Shown piece after piece: positions 54,283-61,728 of a stretch of 64,000 nt of DNA. The stretch spans positions 17,640-81,639 of the forward strand of contig NZ_CANMUU010000006.1 in the NCBI RefSeq assembly GCF_947501165.1, read 5' to 3'. Origin of the DNA: an uncultured Allomuricauda sp. Lineage in GTDB: Bacteria; Bacteroidota; Bacteroidia; Flavobacteriales; Flavobacteriaceae. The stretch's first letter is position 1, and every line of letters begins with the position of its first letter. The notes beneath the pieces were generated by a model, which saw nothing but the letters and a program-made list of their open reading frames with translations, had not been told where the DNA came from and did no database searches. A program made the position numbers and the translations under genes.

Positions 54283-55830
54283 ATGGAGAAACCTAACCCT
54301 ATTATTGGTCATAGAGTTGATAAATCAACCCTGATAAACTTGGAGCGTGGCAAAATACCACCTCAAGCTGTTGATTTAGAGGAAGTTGTATTGGGTGCGA
54401 TGATGATTGACAAAAAGGGCGTAGATGAGGTGATTGATATTCTTCACCCTGACGTATTTTACAAAGATGCGCACAAATATGTCTACGAAGCCATCTTCAA
54501 GCTGTTCGAATCTTCTGAACCAGTAGATTTATTAACCGTTTCAGCCCAATTAAAGAAAGATGGAAAGCTGGAAGCTATCGGCGGCGATTTTTATCTAATA
54601 AAACTTACTCAAAAAGTGGCTTCCTCAGCACACATTGAGTTTCACGCCCGTATCATTCTCCAGAAATATATTCAGCGTAGCCTTATCAAAATTTCCAACG
54701 AAATTATCGAAGATGCGTATAACGAGTCTACTGATGTGTTTGACTTATTGGATAGTGCAGAGGCAAAATTGTACGAGGTGACCCAAGGTAATCTGAAACG
54801 ATCTGCAGAAACTGCCTTGGATTTGGTCATTCAGGCCAAAAAGAAAATTGAGGAGATTTCCAACAAAGAAGGAACTAGTGGAATACCCTCTGGATTTGAT
54901 AAATTGGATAGACTTACCTCCGGATGGCAACCAAGTGATTTAATCATCGTTGCAGCTAGACCGGGTATGGGTAAAACAGCCTTGACACTTTCCATGGCCA
55001 GAAATATTGCGGTGAATTCAGATATTCCCGTAGCATTCTTTTCTTTGGAAATGTCTTCTGTACAGTTGATTACAAGGCTTATCTCTTCAGAAACAGGACT
55101 TTCTTCTGAGAAATTACGTACGGGTAGACTAGAAAGTCATGAGTGGGAACAATTGAATATAAAGGTTAAGGCTTTGGAAAAGGCTCCTTTATTTATTGAC
55201 GACACTCCTTCACTATCCATTTTTGATCTTAGGGCCAAAGCAAGAAGATTAGCATCTCAGCATGGTATAAAGTTGATAATAATTGATTATCTCCAATTGA
55301 TGACCGCAGGCGGAAGTCAAAAAGGTGGTAACCGAGAGCAGGAGATTTCTACCATCTCCAGAAATTTAAAAGCGTTGGCCAAGGAATTAAACGTCCCAGT
55401 AATAGCGTTGTCCCAATTATCCCGTGCGGTAGAGACTAGGGGAGGGAGCAAACGCCCAATCCTTTCTGACCTTAGGGAATCTGGAGCTATTGAGCAGGAT
55501 GCGGATATTGTTTCCTTTATATATCGACCTGAATACTACAAAATTGATGAATGGGATGATGAAGAAAGAACACCTACTCAGGGTCAGGCCGAGTTTATCG
55601 TAGCCAAACATCGTAACGGTGGATTGGATAATATTAGGTTAAAATTTGTGGGTGCCTTAGGTAAATTTGATAACTTGGATGACTTTGATTCACCTTTTGA
55701 GTTCCAATCCAAGATGAATTCGGACGGTGAGAATCCATTTGCAACGCCAAATTTACCAAATGCAGATGAAGCATTTGGTAGTGCGATGAACAGCGATGAT
55801 GACCCGGATGATAATGATATACCTTTTTAA
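54283..55830 (+). CDS. dnaB: Replicative DNA helicase DnaB
   Basis: A 515-residue hexameric helicase. The N-terminal domain spans about 27-130 (PQAVDLEEVVLGAMMID), a linker helix follows, and the RecA-like ATPase begins near 195: Walker A ARPGMGKTAL (225-234), Walker B LIIIDYLQLM and the RLSESGAIEQDAD-like arginine-finger segment DLRESGAIEQDADIV. The acidic C-terminal tail is usual. A near-consensus TACATTCG lies 6 bases before the ATG. Confidence 0.97.
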   Translation: MEKPNPIIGHRVDKSTLINLERGKIPPQAVDLEEVVLGAMMIDKKGVDEVIDILHPDVFYKDAHKYVYEAIFKLFESSEPVDLLTVSAQLKKDGKLEAIGGDFYLIKLTQKVASSAHIEFHARIILQKYIQRSLIKISNEIIEDAYNESTDVFDLLDSAEAKLYEVTQGNLKRSAETALDLVIQAKKKIEEISNKEGTSGIPSGFDKLDRLTSGWQPSDLIIVAARPGMGKTALTLSMARNIAVNSDIPVAFFSLEMSSVQLITRLISSETGLSSEKLRTGRLESHEWEQLNIKVKALEKAPLFIDDTPSLSIFDLRAKARRLASQHGIKLIIIDYLQLMTAGGSQKGGNREQEISTISRNLKALAKELNVPVIALSQLSRAVETRGGSKRPILSDLRESGAIEQDADIVSFIYRPEYYKIDEWDDEERTPTQGQAEFIVAKHRNGGLDNIRLKFVGALGKFDNLDDFDSPFEFQSKMNSDGENPFATPNLPNADEAFGSAMNSDDDPDDNDIPF

Positions 55831-57115
55831 AAGAACCTCACTCTCGTTTCGAGCGAAAGTACAAAATCTAAGCCTTTTATTTTTCTTCTTTGTTTGTTTT
55901 GTAAAAGCTTCGGTAATTCTCATTCCAATGGATGCCGATGGACAGGAAAATCATTTAAAAGCCTACGGAATAACCTATTGGGTATTGAACAAACAACAAA
56001 AGGTGCAATGGCTTCTCAATTATCGCGGAGGGTCTTTTTTGTTGCCTGATGGCGAAGCCATCCGAAAAGAGTGTCAGATTAGAGGGGTTTCTTTTGAAGT
56101 TGTATCAGATGCAAAAGCAGAAGAAATACTTGATGATATCAGTAGTCCATCCCAAAATCAAGAAGCCGTAATATTGGAGAAAGCACCTAAGATAGCGGTA
56201 TATACACCTAAAGGAAATCAACCTTGGGACGATGCCGTTACCATGGTACTTACCTATGCAGAAATTCCCTATGTAACCATTTATGACGAAGAAGTTTTAG
56301 ATGATAAATTGGCCTTGTATGATTGGTTGCATTTACATCATGAAGACTTTACGGGTCAATATGGAAAGTTTTACGGAGCTTACAGAGCCGCACCGTGGTA
56401 CATTGAAGCCAAAAAAGAAGCAGAAGCACTGGCCAGTAAACTTGGTTTTTCCAAAGTTTCTGAACAAAAAAAGGGGGTGGCTCTCAAAATCCGTAATTAT
56501 GTTATTGGAGGAGGGTTTATGTTTGCGATGTGCTCCGCTACGGATAGTTTTGATATTGCCTTAGCGGCGGAAGATACCGATATCTGCGAAGCTATGTTTG
56601 ACGGAGATCCTTCCGATGCCAATTATCAAAGCAAGCTTGACTTTAAAAATACCTTTGCCTTTTCAAACTTCATTTTGGAACGAAACCCATTGCGGTATGA
56701 GTTTTCATCCATTGATATGACCAACAAGCGCAGAAATGTACCGAGAGAGTCTGACTATTTCTCTTTAATGCAGTTTTCTGCAAAATGGGACCCAGTCCCA
56801 ACTATGCTTACCCAAAATCATACAAGCTTGGTTAAGGGGTTTATGGGGCAGACCACAGCATTCACCAGAGATCAGATAAAGTCTACTGTGATGGTGTTGG
56901 GAGAGAACAAAATCAATAGTGAAGCTCGATATATTCATGGAATCAAAGGAAAGGGCTTTTTTACATTTTATGGCGGGCATGATCCTGAAGATTACCAACA
57001 CAGAGTAGGAGACCCCAAAACAGAATTGGAGTTACATCCTAACTCCCCAGGGTATAGGCTTATATTAAACAATGTTCTTTTCCCTGCAGCTAGGAAAAAG
57101 AAGCAGAAGACCTAA
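55814..57115 (+). CDS. Exported protein of unknown function, often mislabelled asparagine synthetase B
   Basis: About 433 residues with a hydrophobic N-terminus (LSLLFFFFVCFVKA) that looks like a signal peptide. Family landmarks are NHLKAYGITYWVLN, WLLNYRGGSFLLPD, IAVYTPKGNQPWDDAVTMVLTYAEIP split, and YDWLHLHHEDFTGQYGKFYGAYR split. Nothing resembles the glutaminase or ATP pyrophosphatase domains of asparagine synthetases, so that name, which I recall for homologues, looks wrong. The start is uncertain: ATG codons at 55796, 55799, 55808 and 55814 all overlap the dnaB end. Confidence 0.75.
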   Translation: MIYLFKRTSLSFRAKVQNLSLLFFFFVCFVKASVILIPMDADGQENHLKAYGITYWVLNKQQKVQWLLNYRGGSFLLPDGEAIRKECQIRGVSFEVVSDAKAEEILDDISSPSQNQEAVILEKAPKIAVYTPKGNQPWDDAVTMVLTYAEIPYVTIYDEEVLDDKLALYDWLHLHHEDFTGQYGKFYGAYRAAPWYIEAKKEAEALASKLGFSKVSEQKKGVALKIRNYVIGGGFMFAMCSATDSFDIALAAEDTDICEAMFDGDPSDANYQSKLDFKNTFAFSNFILERNPLRYEFSSIDMTNKRRNVPRESDYFSLMQFSAKWDPVPTMLTQNHTSLVKGFMGQTTAFTRDQIKSTVMVLGENKINSEARYIHGIKGKGFFTFYGGHDPEDYQHRVGDPKTELELHPNSPGYRLILNNVLFPAARKKKQKT

Positions 57116-57129
57116 AATTTCGACCTTTT

Positions 57130-57627
57130 TTAAAACCGTATTCTACTTGAAAATGCGCTCATCACCGGCATGGTGAAAGCGGGCTCTCCGAAAGCCCCAA
57201 GCGTACCTCCGTTGATGGCAAAATTTATACCTGCCTCCAAACTAATTTTTTCATTGATTTGATATCCTGCTCCACTACCAACACTAACGCGCGGTTTTTG
57301 GCAACTTGGACCACCAATTTTATTCTGGGAAAATTCTATTTCCGATCCTGAAAAAACGTAAAGTTTAGAACCAAAAAACTTTTTGATTCTTAAAGCTACC
57401 CTTGTTCTATTACTCGTAAGATACGTATCATAAAATGTTTGTAGTTGCGTATGGAACTTATCAGAAACCTCATAATTTAGTTGAAACATGGCATGTTGTT
57501 CATTAAAAGAACTAACTGGATACCCAAAACTTTCAAGGTGAAGTTTTTCTGGTGTTTCTATTGGGCTGTGCTGAGCGGATATACCAAGGGAAAGAAGTAC
57601 AAACAAAAGAAAATAAATACGTTTCAT
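57130..57627 (-). CDS. Outer-membrane beta-barrel-like protein, unknown function
   Basis: A 165-residue exported protein with signal peptide (IYFLLFVLLSLGISAQ) and strands alternating polar and hydrophobic residues (HAMFQLNYEVSDKFHTQLQTFY split, KFFGSKLYVFSGSEIEF, RVSVGSGAGYQINEKISLEAGI split), ending SSRIRF with the terminal phenylalanine expected by the BAM machinery. No family assigned. Confidence 0.78.
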   Translation of the reverse strand: MKRIYFLLFVLLSLGISAQHSPIETPEKLHLESFGYPVSSFNEQHAMFQLNYEVSDKFHTQLQTFYDTYLTSNRTRVALRIKKFFGSKLYVFSGSEIEFSQNKIGGPSCQKPRVSVGSGAGYQINEKISLEAGINFAINGGTLGAFGEPAFTMPVMSAFSSRIRF

Positions 57628-57809
57628 GATTGATGATTTTATTCTTCAAATTAACCAAATGAGAAAGTCGCACCTGTTAAGGGAATACTAATTTTGGAAT
57701 CCAAACGCTTTTCTTTTGGAGTTTAGTGATTGTTCAAGCCCTCTATTAGATTGGTAAATCATGTTTACAGATTTAGAATGGAGGCAGAAAACCTAATGTT
57801 ATGGGATAT

Positions 57810-58496
57810 TCAAAGCTGTGTTATCCCAATATTCACAAAAACAGCATCCAAGGCGTTACCGTTGTTGTTAACCACATATCTAAATCGAACTTCATCATTG
57901 GCTTGTAAGGGATAGATTATGGTCCCAGAAGTGCCCCACCAATCTTGATTGGGGAGAGAAGCAAATCCTCTGGTAAGATAACCGCGCAAAGTTCCATTTA
58001 TGAAAAGCCCGATGATATATTTGGTATCCCCAGATGGCATATCGCGTACCGAAAAGGCTGCACTCATAAAATAAGTGCCGGTTTCAGTTACTCGTATTCT
58101 GCCATTGCCCAAGGTTTGATAAATTCCACCTGTATTGCTAAGTTCATTTGTAGCGTTGACCGGAAAATCGTAATAGGTGTTGGTACTGTTTACGATAAGA
58201 TTATTGTTTCCGTTGCTGGCTCTATTAAGAACTATAGTTTTGCTTTCATTAGAGGGCGCTACCCAGCTGGAACCTTCAAAAAAATTAATTTCTTTTGTAT
58301 CCTCATTATAAATGAGCATACCATCTTCAGCGTTTGAAATGCTATTGATCTCCGTTTGATTGGCTTTGTGTATTTTAACCAAATCACCTGCGGATGGAGC
58401 TTGACTCCAAGAAAAAGCCAATCCTCCCAGAAGTAAAAAGAATAGAGAAACCAACACATTTTGCCCTACTAGTTTGCGGGTTAGAAATTGGAGCAT
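57810..58496 (-). CDS. Secreted protein with C1q/TNF-like domain appearance
   Basis: A 228-residue exported protein. Signal peptide about 1-31 (VLVSLFFLLLGGLAFSWSQ), then EDGMLIYNEDTKEINFFEGSSW, a short segment typical of flavobacterial surface proteins, and from about 85 to 228 a beta-rich domain resembling C1q/TNF jelly rolls (YYDFPVNATNELSN, ITETGTYFMSAAFSVRD-type strand, RFRYVVNNNGNALDAVFVNIGITQL split). Fold assignment is by pattern only. Monocistronic. Confidence 0.65.
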   Translation of the reverse strand: MLQFLTRKLVGQNVLVSLFFLLLGGLAFSWSQAPSAGDLVKIHKANQTEINSISNAEDGMLIYNEDTKEINFFEGSSWVAPSNESKTIVLNRASNGNNNLIVNSTNTYYDFPVNATNELSNTGGIYQTLGNGRIRVTETGTYFMSAAFSVRDMPSGDTKYIIGLFINGTLRGYLTRGFASLPNQDWWGTSGTIIYPLQANDEVRFRYVVNNNGNALDAVFVNIGITQL

Positions 58497-58598
58497 ACTT
58501 TAGCGCGTTTGGTATAAAGCTAAAAGTAGAGTCTTAGAGGTGCAATAAATTGTTGTAAACTCACTGATTAGCAATGTAATTGCATAGGAAAGAATAAC

Positions 58599-59102
58599 TT
58601 AAGAGCGTGTAAGTTCTTTAATTATTGCTTCATGCTGTGGGAACTTTTCCAAAAGTTCTGCTTGACTGGGAAGGACAAAATCTTTAAAATCAAATCCTGG
58701 GGACACCGTGCAGCCCACAAAAGAATAACTGTCAGATTCCAAGGTTTTGGCACCAAACCAGTATCCGCCAGGGACTACAAATTGAGGAAATTGACCAGAT
58801 TTAAAATCAGCTCCAATGATCTGTTCCGAATAATCACCCTCATCAGAAATCATGAAAAGTTTTAATGGTGACCCGGCGTAAAAATGCCAAATCTCGTCTT
58901 GCTTTATTTTATGAAAGGCCGAAAAGGTATCTGAGGTAAGCAAAAAATAGATACAAGTCGAGTAGTTTCGCTTTCCATTATAAATGGTTGGCAATGAATT
59001 CTCTTCAATGGCCCCAACGCTTCTGTATGTTTCCTTGAAATAACCCCCTTCAGGATGAGGTTGTAGATTGAATTTTTTAATAAGAAAGTCAATATCCTTC
59101 AT
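58599..59102 (-). CDS. Cupin-domain protein (DUF985/cupin_5)
   Basis: A 167-residue single-domain cupin. It begins with IKKFNLQPHPEGGYFKETYRS and contains STCIYFLLTSDTFSAFHKIKQDEIWHFYAGSPLKLF split and FVGCTVSPGFDFKDFVLP, all of the cupin_5 family. Substrate unknown; relatives act on sugars or nucleotides. Its start overlaps the phosphatase gene by 4 bases (ATGA). Confidence 0.9.
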   Translation of the reverse strand: MKDIDFLIKKFNLQPHPEGGYFKETYRSVGAIEENSLPTIYNGKRNYSTCIYFLLTSDTFSAFHKIKQDEIWHFYAGSPLKLFMISDEGDYSEQIIGADFKSGQFPQFVVPGGYWFGAKTLESDSYSFVGCTVSPGFDFKDFVLPSQAELLEKFPQHEAIIKELTRS

Positions 59103-59890
59103 AAGAGCTTTTCTAGAATTCTCTCTACTCCAAATTCATTATTGCTTAAAGTCTCAAAATTGGCTACTTTTTTCACATTGGGATGGGCATTGGCCATGGC
59201 AAAACTATACTCCGCCAAGGATAACATTTCCAAATCATTATTGTAATCTCCAAAAATCAAAACCTCATTAGAACGTATTCCATAATTATCCATAACCTTT
59301 TGCAAGGCATTTCCTTTATGAGCTTCTATATGGTTTAAATCTACCCAGTTTTGCCCAGAGACTTTGACTTTGACCTGCTCATCAAGGTGTTTTGTTTTTG
59401 GGTAGATATATTCCTCTGCACTTACGCCATGGTAGACTGCAATTTTTACAATCTCATCGGTTACGGTTGCATAGTCATCTACTATTTCATAATGGGAATA
59501 GTATTCTTTAAGCTGCTCTAGGAAAGACATAGATCTACCATCAAAATAGGATGTATACTTTCCACATAACATGGCATAAGCTCCATCAATTGAATCAACG
59601 ATTTCCAAAAGCTCTTGGGTCAAGCTTTGATTTATTGGGGTTACGGATAATTCTTCCTCCCTTTGTTTTACAAAAGCCCCATTTTCAGAAATAAAAATAA
59701 TATCATTCTTGATTGTATGGAGTTTCTCAGCCATGCTATGATATTGACGACCACTTGCTGCAACAAATTGTATGTTTCGTTTTTTTAGTTCTTGAAATTG
59801 CTCCAAAAAAAGAGGACTGACTTCATGCTTCGAATTTAACAAGGTCCCGTCCATATCTGACACGACCATTTTTATTCTCGATAAATCCAT
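59099..59890 (-). CDS. Cof-type HAD-superfamily phosphatase
   Basis: A 263-residue HAD hydrolase, subfamily IIB. Motif I is VVSDMDGTLLNS (catalytic Asp12, Asp14), motif II is FVAASGR, the lysine motif is EAHKGNALQKVMD, and motif IV is FGDYNNDLEML. The cap domain lies between about 85 and 195. Acts on sugar phosphates or nucleotide-derived cofactors such as FMN; substrate unknown. Confidence 0.92.
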   Translation of the reverse strand: MDLSRIKMVVSDMDGTLLNSKHEVSPLFLEQFQELKKRNIQFVAASGRQYHSMAEKLHTIKNDIIFISENGAFVKQREEELSVTPINQSLTQELLEIVDSIDGAYAMLCGKYTSYFDGRSMSFLEQLKEYYSHYEIVDDYATVTDEIVKIAVYHGVSAEEYIYPKTKHLDEQVKVKVSGQNWVDLNHIEAHKGNALQKVMDNYGIRSNEVLIFGDYNNDLEMLSLAEYSFAMANAHPNVKKVANFETLSNNEFGVERILEKLL

Positions 59891-59961
59891 AGAAGAATTT
59901 TAAAACTGTAAAGGTAGCTGTTGTTTCTTCAATGATGTAAAGTTTGTATTAATTTCCCAGT

Positions 59962-60384
59962 ATGAAATACTATCAGACGGAAATACAGTTAAAACCTAAG
60001 CGAAGAGGGTTTCATCTCATCACTGAAATAATAAAGCAGGCAATTCCTGAAATTGCGCATATTGAAAAAGGGCTTTTGAATGTGTTCATCAAGCACACAT
60101 CTGCCTCTTTAACCATTAATGAAAATGCAGACTCTACAGTGCGTATCGATTTTGAAAGCCATTTTAATGAAATGGTGCCGGAAAATGCTCCCTACTATAT
60201 ACATACCTATGAGGGGCCAGATGATATGCCGGCTCATATTAAGGCTTCGTTGCTGGGGAGTTCCGTCCAGATTCCGATTACAAGGGGAAGTCTGAACTTA
60301 GGTATTTGGCAGGGAATATATGTATGTGAACATAGGGATAATGCAAGTGGAAGAAATCTTGTGTTGACGGCCCATGGCTCTTAA
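59962..60384 (+). CDS. YjbQ-family protein (UPF0047, secondary thiamine-phosphate synthase-like)
   Basis: A 140-residue homohexamer-type protein of the UPF0047 family. Family landmarks: FIKHTSASLTINENADSTVRID split, DDMPAHIKASLLGSSVQIPI split, and LGIWQGIYVCEHRD, where the GTWQ-type motif reads GIWQ. Some members can make thiamine phosphate in vitro; the true role is unknown. A bidirectional terminator follows. Confidence 0.93.
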   Translation: MKYYQTEIQLKPKRRGFHLITEIIKQAIPEIAHIEKGLLNVFIKHTSASLTINENADSTVRIDFESHFNEMVPENAPYYIHTYEGPDDMPAHIKASLLGSSVQIPITRGSLNLGIWQGIYVCEHRDNASGRNLVLTAHGS

Positions 60385-60387
60385 ACA

Positions 60388-60417
60388 AAAAATCCCGCTC
60401 ATATGAGCGGGATTTTT
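60388..60417. terminator. Bidirectional terminator between yjbQ and rplT
   Basis: A perfect palindrome centred at 60402/60403 (core TCCCGCTCAT with its complement) with A runs before and T runs after on either strand, so it ends both the yjbQ transcript and the thrS-infC-rpmI-rplT operon. Confidence 0.85.
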
Positions 60418-60434
60418 AAGCGGGAAAATAGTTT

Positions 60435-60779
60435 TTATTTTACTTTTTCGACGATGGCTTTGAACGCATCAGGATGGTTCATGGCCAAATCTGCAAGCAC
60501 TTTTCTATTAAGCTCAATTCCTTGAGCTTTTACCTTGCCCATAAATTGGGAATATGACATACCGTGCAATCTTGCTCCTGCATTGATACGGGTTATCCAA
60601 AGGGCGCGGAAAGTTCTTTTTTTGTTTCTTCTGTCACGGTAAGCATAAAGCATTGCTTTTTCTACCGCATTTTTGGCTACTGTCCAAACGTTCTTACGTC
60701 TTCCAAAGTAACCTTTTGCTTGCTTCATTACTTTTTTTCTTCTAGATCTTGAAGCAACTGAATTAACTGATCTTGGCAT
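60435..60779 (-). CDS. rplT: 50S ribosomal protein bL20
   Basis: A 114-residue ribosomal protein starting [30 protein letters not shown] split, with the [18 protein letters not shown] core. Last gene of thrS-infC-rpmI-rplT. In other phyla L20 binds leader RNA of this operon to autoregulate; here a hairpin-rich gap lies before rpmI. Confidence 0.98.
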   Translation of the reverse strand: MPRSVNSVASRSRRKKVMKQAKGYFGRRKNVWTVAKNAVEKAMLYAYRDRRNKKRTFRALWITRINAGARLHGMSYSQFMGKVKAQGIELNRKVLADLAMNHPDAFKAIVEKVK

Positions 60780-60868
60780 AATGTTTCATTTTTTTGTAGC
60801 AGGCGCCCTATTTAAGGAACTTTGATGGCCCGACTCCATGGTTAATAATTAATGTACCGACTCAACAA

Positions 60869-61066
60869 TTATTTTAAACGTAATTGTTCTTTAATGCTAT
60901 TGACATCCGACTCATGTACCAATGTAGAGTGGGTCAATTTAAGCTTACGCTTTTTAGATTTTTTAGTCAAAATATGACTTTTAAAAGCGTGCTTTCTTTT
61001 GATTTTACCAGTACCTGTAAGCTTAAACCGCTTTTTAGCACTGGATTTTGTTTTCATCTTAGGCAT
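60869..61066 (-). CDS. rpmI: 50S ribosomal protein bL35
   Basis: A 65-residue ribosomal protein, [28 protein letters not shown] split. The ATG at 61066 follows an AAAAAGGAGAAA ribosome-binding-like segment; an ATG further upstream belongs to a non-homologous extension. Between infC and rplT. Confidence 0.97.
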   Translation of the reverse strand: MPKMKTKSSAKKRFKLTGTGKIKRKHAFKSHILTKKSKKRKLKLTHSTLVHESDVNSIKEQLRLK

Positions 61067-61086
61067 TTTCTCCTTTTTATAATTTA

Positions 61087-61138
61087 ACATCGAGTATTGC
61101 TCGATGTCCCGCTTTATATATGCTGAACCTTAGTTCAG
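61087..61138 (-). promoter_or_regulatory. Two hairpins in the infC-rpmI gap, possible L20-type leader
   Basis: Perfect stems ACATCGAG/CTCGATGT (61087-61094 with 61100-61107) and CTGAAC/GTTCAG (61123-61128 with 61133-61138). Neither is followed by a T run on the minus strand, so these are not terminators; they may be an autogenous L20 control site or processing structure upstream of rpmI. Confidence 0.4.
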
Positions 61139-61142
61139 ATAT

Positions 61143-61697
61143 TTACTTTTTTGCTTTGGGGGCTATGAACATGGTCATACGCTTCCCCTCTAGTTTTGGC
61201 ATTTGCTCTACCTTACCAAGCTCTTCCAGCTCTTGGGCCAATCGGAGCAAAAGAATTTCGCCTTGGTCTTTGTAAACAATGGAACGACCTTTAAAAAACA
61301 CATAGGCCTTTAATTTGGCTCCATCCTTCAAAAACTTTTCAGCATGCCTTTTCTTAAACTCGTAATCATGGTCATCTGTTTGAGGCCCAAATCTAATTTC
61401 CTTCACGATAACTTTAGTCGCTTTGGCTTTAAGTGCCTTGTCTCGTTTCTTTTGTTCATAAAGAAACTTTTTGTAATCCATGATTTTACAAACCGGAGGC
61501 GCTGCCTTAGGTGAAATTTCAACTAAGTCCAGCTCCAGTTCTTGCGCTTTGGCCAAAGCCTTAGCTGTTGGGTAAACACCCATTTCCACGTTGTCACCTA
61601 CCAATCTTACCTGTGGGGCAGTGATTTTTTCATTGATATTGTGAGGGTTCTTGTTTTCCCTCCTTGGTTGGGGTCTAGATCTTCTTCGTATTGCTAT
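61143..61697 (-). CDS. infC: Translation initiation factor IF-3, probable ATA start
   Basis: IF-3 of 184 residues when begun at 61697. From the TTG at 61604 the protein would be only 153 residues and would lose the conserved start of the N-domain; upstream the frame stays open to 61709 and encodes [14 protein letters not shown] and [16 protein letters not shown], an expected N-terminus. No ATG, GTG or TTG lies there, so ATA (61695-61697) is the best start; a rare AUU/AUA-type infC start is known in other bacteria and supports autoregulation. C-domain includes [18 protein letters not shown]. Second gene of the thrS operon. Confidence 0.93.
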   Translation of the reverse strand: MAIRRRSRPQPRRENKNPHNINEKITAPQVRLVGDNVEMGVYPTAKALAKAQELELDLVEISPKAAPPVCKIMDYKKFLYEQKKRDKALKAKATKVIVKEIRFGPQTDDHDYEFKKRHAEKFLKDGAKLKAYVFFKGRSIVYKDQGEILLLRLAQELEELGKVEQMPKLEGKRMTMFIAPKAKK

Positions 61698-61728
61698 GAC
61701 GTATACTTTTTAATTAAACTTAAATTTC

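Noticed and set aside
55796..57115. Asparagine synthetase B
   Set aside because: No N-terminal Cys glutaminase or SGGxDS pyrophosphatase motif; a hydrophobic leader is present instead.
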